From assembly GCA_027577415.1 (NCBI GenBank), contig JANBQS010000588.1, forward strand, positions 1 through 15,006: DNA of 15,006 nucleotides. The letters are read 5' to 3'. Below, one piece after another: positions 8,091 to 15,006 of the stretch. This DNA comes from Coemansia sp. RSA 922 (lineage: Eukaryota; Kickxellomycota; Kickxellomycetes; Kickxellales; Kickxellaceae). The notes beneath the pieces are model-generated. The model made no database searches. It had not been told where the DNA came from and saw nothing but the letters and a program-made list of their open reading frames with translations. The position numbers and the translations under genes are program-made. The stretch's first letter is position 1; each line of letters opens with the position of its first letter.

Positions 8091-8642
8091 ATGGAGCCCG
8101 GCTTCAGGTACAGCGTATACGAAACAACAACCCGAGTCAGTTCACCAGCAATGACGTCAAGCAAGGGGTTTCTAGCCACACTCAAGCGTCTGTTCTGTTT
8201 CGGAACAACACGCCATACAACACCATCTCTACGACTAGCCAGCAGCGCATCTCATATGAACTTGGCACTAGCTGTCGCCGAACAATACGTATTGGTTTCT
8301 TTAGACAACCCATTAGACGACACAGACCAGACAGTTGCCAATACGCCGGAAACGGGTACGCCTACTATTCAGTGTTCGCCTATGAGCGGTATTAGCGATA
8401 ACACATTGCGTACCAATGTTTACTGTGATACTGTGGGACGCAAAGAAAGTAGGCCGTCGAGAGGTCGTCGTAGTTTGGCAATGGGCTCGCTGTTCCCTAA
8501 ATCTTTGCGCTCTACACCTGTGTCGCCTCCTAGCTATCGCTCATCGACTATCTGCGACAACCACCAGTCGGATTCGCAACTTGACGATTGTGCTATTAGC
8601 CCAGCTATGGTGGCTGCGCGCGAGAACCCCTTGTTCTGTTAG
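8091..8642 (+). CDS. Hypothetical protein, 183 residues, with QYVL helix and PPxY
   Basis: I do not recognise a family. The ATG at 8091 is chosen because it has a strong fungal context (AAAACAATGG); the frame is open further upstream only through a TTG and pyrimidine-rich leader sequence. The protein is polar, rich in S, T, R and P, and has no clear membrane span. A basic patch with aromatic residues (LKRLFCF, 31-37) is followed by the helix-like NLALAVAEQYVL (57-68). Near the C-terminus there is PPSY (146-149), a PPxY motif. The helix and PPxY both recur in the membrane protein encoded just upstream, which makes it possible that this is a shortened relative lacking the membrane hairpin. A TATA box at 7905 and a CT-rich leader support it being a real, separately transcribed gene. 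It is the weakest protein-coding call among the main genes. Confidence 0.65.
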   Translation: MEPGFRYSVYETTTRVSSPAMTSSKGFLATLKRLFCFGTTRHTTPSLRLASSASHMNLALAVAEQYVLVSLDNPLDDTDQTVANTPETGTPTIQCSPMSGISDNTLRTNVYCDTVGRKESRPSRGRRSLAMGSLFPKSLRSTPVSPPSYRSSTICDNHQSDSQLDDCAISPAMVAARENPLFC

Positions 8643-8838
8643 CTCACCCCATTTTTTTTTCTCACTCACTTGTACTATATCTCTATAACGATCGACACAC
8701 ATTTTTTATCTCCTTTATCAGTTTCAGAAATAATGGTCAACATTGTTTAAAATAGTGGGCAACCAAGTAGTGTTTTGCCATTATATTACCTTCACAGAAA
8801 AAGGAAATGCACAATACTCCTCTTTATAATTAACAATA
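8643..8838. other. Convergent 3' ends
   Basis: 196 bp between the stops of two converging genes. A/T-rich with no open frame of interest. Both transcripts must end here, so overlapping 3' ends are likely. Confidence 0.5.
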
Positions 8839-11319
8839 TTAAGCAAAAGGGTCAAAATCGCCTAGATTCGCAGCTTTTCCGCCCACATGTTTCTGTGACG
8901 CCAATGGCGGTGAAGACAAGAGAGCGGGTTTGGGCAAAGGGGCCAAAGGCAACGTCAAAGGATTCGTGGCTGCAGATACTTGCATACTGCCAAAGGCACC
9001 ATTAACGCTATAATTTGCCTTTCCTGGTGGAGGCGGTGGCAATGGCGCAGGACTACCTAGTTTGGTAGCACCACCAAGCTTTCTCGCAGACTGTGTGGTG
9101 GCGGACAGTGGCGTCGTCGTACGCAATCGAGACGATAGTGGCGCTGTACTAGGAGCAGGTCGGGGTGCAGGTAAAAAGGAACTGAATGATCCGAAATCAT
9201 CGTCATCGGGGGTGGCGGAACTTTCGGCAAAATCGACTTCTACAGCGACTAGACGATTCTTGCTCGCTACCGGGCTGCTACCAAATGTCGGCGTGTCCCA
9301 TTCCCATCCCGACGCTACTGGTGTTTTCGTCGAGGTCTTTTCTGCCAACGGGTTTGTCAGCAGCGTAGTCTTTGGACGTCTCGGCGACGAACTACCCATG
9401 ACAAGCGACTCGAATCGAGTATCGCCAGACCCATTTTGAACCACACTATTGTCGAGTTCCCAAGTATCACTAGTATCGACCACTTTTACCGTCGTAGTAC
9501 CGCGATCCATTTTTTCCAAATACTTGATCTGCTCCCTCTCAACTCTCTGCTCCAATTTCCTAATAGCCACCAAAAAGCGCTTAAACTGATCCACGTCCAA
9601 TCTGTTATTCATAGCTTGGGTCCATAGTGCCGGTAAAATCTCCTTTGCGACCGCGCTTCTCTCGACGAAAACCATACCCATTTCCTCGTACATCTCTAGC
9701 ATAGCCATTATAACCCCGTGCTCCTGAGTCTTTGTACGTCGCAGTAAGGGTATTACGTGTTCGACGATAGTTTGTTCGCCCAAAGATTTCATCATACCGT
9801 GGAGACATTTAAGCGCACAGATCTTACGCGATAGAACCGACGCCTTAGTGTAGAGATGTTGGACACGCGGCAATACTTGTGTTTTAAGGTCGTTAGAATC
9901 CATACTATCTGCGATCGCCGGTACTGCCTCCAGGGCTTTATCTTGGACCTGTGGTACACTGCTCATAAGCGCGGAATAAACAACAGGTAGGACGTCGGAG
10001 CGGAATACGTCGGCACGAGCCTTACGTTGTAAAAGAGGCAGATTGTCCAGAATAACAATACTAGTTTGAGGCGGAGGATCAACGACAGAAAATACTTGCT
10101 TGAGTCCCGGCATTGCCAGTATTGCAAAACTCTCCTCTGTGAGTTTCTCAATAATAAGAAACACATTAGGCATCGTATAGGGCAGTAGTGCGTGGTCACT
10201 AGTCTGGTCTAAAAGCGCAGGCAAGATTTTACGACGCAATACACGGTCGGGGAACTTTGACAGGACTCTGGGGAGACCGCGCATAAAGGATATTTTCTGG
10301 TCCATTGGTTGTTCAGCTAGGGCCTCCAAATATCTTAGGGCGGCGACCAAAATATCGTCAAAAAATGAGCTACGCTGGAACTCATTCAGTGACAAACGAC
10401 TCCCAGGGTCAACAGCGAGCAGGGCCAAAACAGGGTCTCTGAGTTGTTCGGGTAGTTTAGTCAGTGCGTTTGAAGACGATAGTCGATCGAGTTCACGTCG
10501 GTACGCTCCAACATCATTACGACAGTCCAAAGGCGATCGACCGTTGAAATATGTGGCTGTAGCCAGACATCCCAGCGAGAACAAGTCACTAGCACAATGA
10601 CTCTTTCCATCAAATACGACCTCAGGTGCCAGAAAATCCAAACGCCGCTGGGTCTCCGCAGACATCTGATAGTCATACTGGTACTCGCCACTGCCAGCGC
10701 CCTGAGCCTGTGCAAATCCAAAACCACCCAGTTTCCAATCGCCCTTTGCATTTATCAACACGCTAGCAGGCACCAAATTGCCATGCACGATATGCGCATC
10801 GTCGTGGAGAAACGCTAGGACCTTGGAGATCTGAAGTAACCCCTTTTGGATCTCAAAGTCATCCAAATCAAATACGTCGCCGTCCACTCTATACCCGCCC
10901 GTCGCATGCTGCTGATGATCAGGGTTAACCAAGTCATCAAGACTAGCCAACACCTGCTCAGTGACAAACATCAACGACCCCCGAGATTCCTCCAGTGGCT
11001 CAATGACTTGCAATACAGACGGGTGTCGTAACCGGGTGAGCTGGCTAGCCTCATTCTTCAAAAGGTCAATAACCACCGCTTGGTCTCGTGCCGCGAGCAA
11101 TTGCCGGTTAATACCGCGTTCGAAATACCGCTTATCGAATACCCACACAGTCACCGTTTGCTCTGTCTTGGATCGCACGGCTTTATACAGAGACCAGAGT
11201 CCAGACTGGCCAAAGGGTTTATGACTGAGATTGAATACATAGTCCCGACTGATTTTGCTTTGAATTGAACTGGCTGCCGACGACGCCAAGTCTCGCAGTT
11301 TGCTAATATACGAATCCAT
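8839..11319 (-). CDS. SCYL2-like (SCY1 family) pseudokinase of clathrin-coated vesicles
   Basis: An 826-residue protein that matches the SCY1-like 2 (CVAK104) layout: an N-terminal kinase-like domain (about 30-325), a helical HEAT-repeat region (about 325-600), and a low-complexity tail. The strings FDKRYF, LTRLRHPSVL and PLEESRGSLMF follow the family closely. The kinase fold is degenerate. The HRD catalytic loop is HGN (179-181), the usual asparagine is S186, and the DFG metal-binding motif is GFG (199-201), so catalysis is unlikely. Family members act at the trans-Golgi and endosomes, binding clathrin and AP adaptors. The tail ends in DPF (823-825), a classical adaptor-appendage motif, one residue from the C-terminus. 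It also has a proline run (PPPPPP) and acidic FG-type strings (DDDDFGSF). Single exon. Other SCY1-like members (SCYL1, SCYL3) are less likely because of the PLEESR region. Confidence 0.9.
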   Translation of the reverse strand: MDSYISKLRDLASSAASSIQSKISRDYVFNLSHKPFGQSGLWSLYKAVRSKTEQTVTVWVFDKRYFERGINRQLLAARDQAVVIDLLKNEASQLTRLRHPSVLQVIEPLEESRGSLMFVTEQVLASLDDLVNPDHQQHATGGYRVDGDVFDLDDFEIQKGLLQISKVLAFLHDDAHIVHGNLVPASVLINAKGDWKLGGFGFAQAQGAGSGEYQYDYQMSAETQRRLDFLAPEVVFDGKSHCASDLFSLGCLATATYFNGRSPLDCRNDVGAYRRELDRLSSSNALTKLPEQLRDPVLALLAVDPGSRLSLNEFQRSSFFDDILVAALRYLEALAEQPMDQKISFMRGLPRVLSKFPDRVLRRKILPALLDQTSDHALLPYTMPNVFLIIEKLTEESFAILAMPGLKQVFSVVDPPPQTSIVILDNLPLLQRKARADVFRSDVLPVVYSALMSSVPQVQDKALEAVPAIADSMDSNDLKTQVLPRVQHLYTKASVLSRKICALKCLHGMMKSLGEQTIVEHVIPLLRRTKTQEHGVIMAMLEMYEEMGMVFVERSAVAKEILPALWTQAMNNRLDVDQFKRFLVAIRKLEQRVEREQIKYLEKMDRGTTTVKVVDTSDTWELDNSVVQNGSGDTRFESLVMGSSSPRRPKTTLLTNPLAEKTSTKTPVASGWEWDTPTFGSSPVASKNRLVAVEVDFAESSATPDDDDFGSFSSFLPAPRPAPSTAPLSSRLRTTTPLSATTQSARKLGGATKLGSPAPLPPPPPGKANYSVNGAFGSMQVSAATNPLTLPLAPLPKPALLSSPPLASQKHVGGKAANLGDFDPFA

Positions 11320-11448
11320 TCGAGGGACGGGAAATATAATAATAAAACGAGTTGTATACAGGTGAAAAAATAAAATAATAAATTTTTGAAGAGAAGCTAG
11401 AAAGAAGAAAAAGAAGTGGGGGGGTTAATTGACGCGTGCGTGTCCTCT
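11320..11448 (-). promoter_or_regulatory. 129-bp spacer with promoter of the SCYL2-like gene and MluI-type box
   Basis: Only 129 bp separate the stop of the NBAS/Sec39-like gene from the start of the SCYL2-like gene on the same strand. The spacer has ACGCGT (11432-11437), equal to the MCB element bound by MBF at G1/S genes, then a CT-rich run and A/T-rich sequence, but no clear TATA box. The terminator of one gene and the promoter of the next must overlap here or reach into coding sequence. Confidence 0.45.
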
Positions 11449-14400
11449 TTAGACGCCATCAAGGTCGTCGGCATCCAAATCGACATCATCCTCGCCCCAT
11501 CCAGCCTCGGCCTCTTCTTCGTCAAAGTCTTGGCACTCGCCGACACTAGCCTTGGCAGGCTCATTAGGCAGTTCATCGTCGTCTAGTTCCACGTCGCTTT
11601 CGCCCCATCCAGCCTCCGGCTCAACCGCACTAGAATCGACACCATCTTCAAGCTTAGAGACCGTGGTAGCACCCACTTCATCGCCCAACACTACTTTATC
11701 CAGATGTACCAGCCACATAGCAACGGTTCGCTTCCGATAAAGGTACCGATAAAGTACAGGTACTCCCAGAAACTCGTAAACCCACGCAAGTGCCGTATCG
11801 CCCATTCCAATCTCAGCCACTGTGTGTACAGTCCGACGGAACAGCTCGTGAATGGGCTCAGTCCCATGTCCACGTATGAGCATTGGAGCAGATAACAGAG
11901 CCTGGCAGTCGTCGTGTTGGATCCTCTCCCGATTATGAAACAGAGTTTCCGCCAATGCCGCTAGTAATGGAGGACTAGCCAAGCATGCCGAAACATAGCC
12001 GTGAATCATGATGGCCAAGTGCAATGACGCACAGCTCAGGACTGTGTCACGCGCACGCGCAAGCTCCTCTGGGCCAACAGCAGCCGATAATGAGCTTTCT
12101 GGAACGACATCACCGGCAGTCTGAGACTCCGCCGCATGTTCGTCGTCGTCAAACGGTACGTCGTCAATAGCCCACGGATCCGCCTCCTCCTCATCGTCGT
12201 CCTCATTACCATCGGGGTGCACAGCAATAGCATTGGATTCGACGGTATCTGGCGCTGAGATCATGACGTAGACGACTTGCTCCATACACCGCTCAGCCCA
12301 CGCTCCATCAGGGTACGTCAGCCCAAGCACAGCCAGAGCAGCAGCCATAGTCGGAGTGCTTGGCACCTCATCCAACAGCGCATCAAACACCAGGTCTCCA
12401 ACCTCCGTCGTGAACTGATCTGGATACTCAATGAGTGCCACCAGAACTCGCGCTGGCCGCTTATTCCGAACAGCCCACTTTATCAGCGCCGCCCAGCACT
12501 CCCCAGCCTGCCCAACATCCAGTCCACAGCCAACCCACTTGACAAGCAATAGCACCAAAGTATCGACTTGACCGTCAGCCGCAGCAATGTGCGGCTCAGT
12601 TCTTTCGAGCAATTGCATCCAGACATTGCACAAGTCGGCATACTCCCGTCCACCAGACTCATCCAACTCAAGGCCCCAGAGTTTATCAGCCAAAAGTCGG
12701 AACTGCAAATAGTCCGAGTCACCAACACCCCCCGTCTTCTTACCCAGTGCAGCGCGCTCCGAGATATCGCCAGCCACAGACGCCACTCGGTGCAGATCAG
12801 ACGAGCAGTACCTGGTCAGCAAGTCCAAGAGTGCCAGTTTAGCCGAACTACCGATCGCTGACATCTCAGCGTACCTACCATGGATGATATCCGAGATGTT
12901 GGCTCCAAACTCACGTCTGAAGCGTACCAAAACCTCGCCCAACGCGCTATCGCCATAATCAAACGAGCATAATTCAAGCGGCGGCTCTGCCATAGCGACC
13001 ACGCGTCTCGCCAACATATCATCGCCCTCGGTTTCGTCGGCCACGCGGCTTAGCGTGCGAGTATACACCTGCGCCAACCCAGGAACCACATTAGAATCGC
13101 CATCCCACTGAGTGACAAGTCGCTTGGTGCACATATACGTCTGGCAAACAAAGTAGGCCGCCACTTCATCAGCAATCATGTCACCCAAGACCGCAAAGCA
13201 CCGCGCACACACGTCATCTCCACCATCGTCGCTGCTCAGCACAAACTCTCCACTGGCTACATCAAAGGAGCGCGCCCAGCGTTCAGGCAACTTTGTAAAC
13301 GTAAATGGGTCTCGAAGATTCTCGACATCAGATAAGAAAGTGAGGTAGGCATGAGCGGCTCCCAATTTCCTAGAATACTCTGTCTCGGCCTGGCCGATCT
13401 CGGCAAACCGATCCTGGCACCACGTCGTAGCCTTCAACCGGCACTCCAATCCCAAAGACTTGGCAATATCGCCGTCAAACGACATGTAGCTAACGAGTTC
13501 AACCAGATCAGCAACTTCTGACAATACTGGGAGACAAGTAGCCAGCAGGTTTTGGAATAGCGATGGCAATACACTACCATCTCTAGGTCCAGACCTCAGC
13601 ACGTCCTCCAGCACCCAAAGGCACAACTTGCTAGCCAGCTCGTCAGATCTCCACCTATCCGTACCTTCGTGACTCTCGGCGCCATCGATCCGAGGCAAAG
13701 ATGCGAGTTTGGCCAGGTCCGGAGCCAGATCTACCAGTGACATGACCGTAGCCTCCGAGAGCAAAGATTTGAGCCCCTTACGACACTCAGTTTTACTCGC
13801 GCTCACCGCACGCACCAACCGAGCGAAATCAACGTCTCTAAGCACCCTCGACTGCTTAATACGCCGAATAATGCCGACCCGCGTCAGAGCCTGCTCCGCA
13901 CTCTTCGCGTCGCCGCTGGCGTCCAGGCATCTAGCATAAAACGCGTAAAATGGCTCAAGGGCCTCATAATTGGTGCAATCCAGCTGTGGCAAAACATGAG
14001 TAGCCAGCACGTCGCATGCCGCCTGCGGGTATCGCCCAACAATATCAGACTCGACCTTACGTCGGAACTCCATGCCAGCCTCACTAGATGGCTCCTTGGC
14101 AGTGGTAAGTGCGAATTCAAGCCACGACATCAACAGGCTGCACCGCGCGTCAGATTCGCCGGTCGACGAAGAGGGCTGGCGATCCGCAAGTCTTATGCAC
14201 CGCTTGATGATAGCCGGGTCGAATGTGCGCATAGACTCGGGGTCAACTGTCTGAGTATCCTGAGTAGCAGAGCCATTGTCGTCAGTCTGAGCCGGGCCGC
14301 CAATGAGCACCTGCCGAACGAGTACTACGGGGTCATCGCAGCTTCCAGCAGACAAATCCCAAGGCGTACCAGCACTGTCGCCAACTACTTTCGACTGAAT

Positions 14401-15006
14401 GGCGTTCCACAGCCTGAGCAACTCGGCAATATCGCTCGTAGGACACAGACTAAGCGCCAACGCCACAACCTCGAGCTGCTTCTCAACGACCGCCATACTA
14501 CCGCCGTCCTCTTTACTCCATGCCCGTGCCAAATTGACACTACTAGTCCAAATAGCTCCAATGGCGCGCACATCCACCGACTGCTTTCCATCCGCGCCGT
14601 CATCAGCCAGCATCATCGCCGACCGATGCGCCTCGGCACTACGCAGGGCCTTGCTCAGCGTCGTGCGGGCATTAATCAACTGGCGCGCAAAGTTATAGCC
14701 CTCGGCATAATCGCCAGCATCCACCGCCGACTGGAGCAAAAGAGCGGCAGTAAAGCCCTCCGAAATCGAACGTACACCCAGGTCACGCCTTGTGCCATGG
14801 GTATCCATCTCGGGACTACCATAGCCGTCCACAGGTGCGCCAGCCAGCACTGATATTTCAAGCAGCTTGCCGGCTATTTCGCGCACAATACGCTGCTTCT
14901 TGTAGGCACCCGGGTAACTGGCCAACACCCGCTTGATTAGCACGTAGGGGTCAGTAGCCAGTCGAATCTCAATAGGGTACATACCAGCAGCCGCACTGGC
15001 TCTTTG
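11449..15006 (-). CDS. NBAS/Sec39-like ER-Golgi tether subunit (5' end beyond window)
   Basis: The frame is open to the window edge: eight codons precede the ATG at 14982 without a stop, so this is the C-terminal 1185 residues of a longer protein. The first 450 residues after that ATG look like the Sec39 domain: DPYVLIKRVLASYPGAY, the pair GDYAEGYNFARQLI, and the ALSLCPTSDIAELLRLWN string typical of NBAS. Sec39/NBAS is the helical solenoid subunit of the Dsl1 (NRZ) complex with Dsl1/ZW10 and Tip20/RINT1, which captures COPI vesicles at the ER. The rest is alpha-helical with acidic insertions. The C-terminus is highly acidic, with tryptophans W937, W1126 and W1162 (numbered from the ATG at 14982) in DPWAIDD, GWGESD and GWGEDD. 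The related kinetochore protein KNTC1/ROD is a less likely alternative. Stop TAA at 11449-11451. Confidence 0.75.
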   Translation of the reverse strand, partial: QRASAAAGMYPIEIRLATDPYVLIKRVLASYPGAYKKQRIVREIAGKLLEISVLAGAPVDGYGSPEMDTHGTRRDLGVRSISEGFTAALLLQSAVDAGDYAEGYNFARQLINARTTLSKALRSAEAHRSAMMLADDGADGKQSVDVRAIGAIWTSSVNLARAWSKEDGGSMAVVEKQLEVVALALSLCPTSDIAELLRLWNAIQSKVVGDSAGTPWDLSAGSCDDPVVLVRQVLIGGPAQTDDNGSATQDTQTVDPESMRTFDPAIIKRCIRLADRQPSSSTGESDARCSLLMSWLEFALTTAKEPSSEAGMEFRRKVESDIVGRYPQAACDVLATHVLPQLDCTNYEALEPFYAFYARCLDASGDAKSAEQALTRVGIIRRIKQSRVLRDVDFARLVRAVSASKTECRKGLKSLLSEATVMSLVDLAPDLAKLASLPRIDGAESHEGTDRWRSDELASKLCLWVLEDVLRSGPRDGSVLPSLFQNLLATCLPVLSEVADLVELVSYMSFDGDIAKSLGLECRLKATTWCQDRFAEIGQAETEYSRKLGAAHAYLTFLSDVENLRDPFTFTKLPERWARSFDVASGEFVLSSDDGGDDVCARCFAVLGDMIADEVAAYFVCQTYMCTKRLVTQWDGDSNVVPGLAQVYTRTLSRVADETEGDDMLARRVVAMAEPPLELCSFDYGDSALGEVLVRFRREFGANISDIIHGRYAEMSAIGSSAKLALLDLLTRYCSSDLHRVASVAGDISERAALGKKTGGVGDSDYLQFRLLADKLWGLELDESGGREYADLCNVWMQLLERTEPHIAAADGQVDTLVLLLVKWVGCGLDVGQAGECWAALIKWAVRNKRPARVLVALIEYPDQFTTEVGDLVFDALLDEVPSTPTMAAALAVLGLTYPDGAWAERCMEQVVYVMISAPDTVESNAIAVHPDGNEDDDEEEADPWAIDDVPFDDDEHAAESQTAGDVVPESSLSAAVGPEELARARDTVLSCASLHLAIMIHGYVSACLASPPLLAALAETLFHNRERIQHDDCQALLSAPMLIRGHGTEPIHELFRRTVHTVAEIGMGDTALAWVYEFLGVPVLYRYLYRKRTVAMWLVHLDKVVLGDEVGATTVSKLEDGVDSSAVEPEAGWGESDVELDDDELPNEPAKASVGECQDFDEEEAEAGWGEDDVDLDADDLDGV
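11492..11616 (-). repeat. Direct repeat coding the duplicated GWGE acidic motif
   Basis: A 17-nt string is repeated exactly at 11492-11508 and 11600-11616, 108 bp (36 codons) apart and in the same frame. It codes EAGWGE and is followed each time by an acidic string, (S/D)DV(E/D)LD. The identity at DNA level suggests a fairly recent tandem duplication within the gene end, or selection on a very constrained codon string. Confidence 0.75.

Noticed and set aside
13996..14853. A 285-codon plus-strand frame opposite the NBAS/Sec39-like gene
   Set aside because: It lies antisense to a clearly coding frame, and its protein is R/S/H-rich without domain-like sequence. It is a shadow of the codon bias on the other strand.
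14979..14984. GTATGT at the apparent start of the NBAS-like frame, a perfect donor site
   Set aside because: The sequence after it is conserved-looking Sec39 coding sequence and remains open for over 1100 codons, so it is not an intron.
1..15006. tRNA, rRNA, CRISPR, transposon or viral genes
   Set aside because: By eye I found no tRNA B-box with matching arms, no repeat-spacer pattern, no terminal inverted repeats and no transposase, integrase or reverse transcriptase strings.
11449..15006. Kinetochore protein KNTC1/ROD instead of NBAS/Sec39
   Set aside because: The Sec39-type strings near the N-terminal side of the fragment fit NBAS better, and fungi as a rule have the Dsl1 complex but not the animal ROD complex. 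Not fully excluded.

Overview
This window looks like fungal nuclear DNA. The genes are long and almost free of introns. The one intron I can define has GTAAGC at its 5' end, a perfect CTACTAAC branch site and an AG acceptor. The spaces between divergent genes are rich in T, A and CT tracts. Few introns together with full-length SCYL2-like and NBAS/Sec39-like proteins would suit an early-diverging fungus such as a member of Kickxellomycotina, but this placement is a guess. I see no tRNA, rRNA, CRISPR array, transposon or viral sequence.

Layout, left to right. Positions 1-606 hold no convincing gene, but carry promoter-like elements that would fire leftwards out of the window. Positions 607-4515 (minus strand) appear to be one transcription factor gene. 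It has three Myb repeats in the first exon, then a 141-nt intron (3075-3215) that joins in frame to a second exon with four C2H2 zinc fingers, giving a 1255-residue Myb-C2H2 protein. Read naively these are two genes only 18 bp apart. Positions 4516-5954 are a 1.4-kb divergent promoter region with paired CCAAT boxes, a 12-bp palindrome and paired ACACGTA elements.

Two plus-strand genes follow: a 343-residue membrane protein (5955-6986) with a disordered N-terminal part, a PPxY motif and a C-terminal two-helix hairpin, and a 183-residue soluble-looking protein (8091-8642). The two share a short ALAVAEQYVL-like helix and each has a PPxY motif, so they may be diverged relatives. Between them lies a 1.1-kb promoter region with two TATA boxes.

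The right half is two co-oriented minus-strand genes for membrane traffic: a SCYL2-type pseudokinase (8839-11319), expected on clathrin-coated vesicles, and, 129 bp upstream of it, the C-terminal 1185 residues of an NBAS/Sec39-like subunit of the ER-Golgi tethering (Dsl1/NRZ) complex (11449 to the window edge). The NBAS-like protein has a striking duplicated tryptophan-acidic tail. The PPxY proteins, if they recruit an Rsp5/Nedd4-type ubiquitin ligase, would also belong to membrane traffic, but this functional link is inference.
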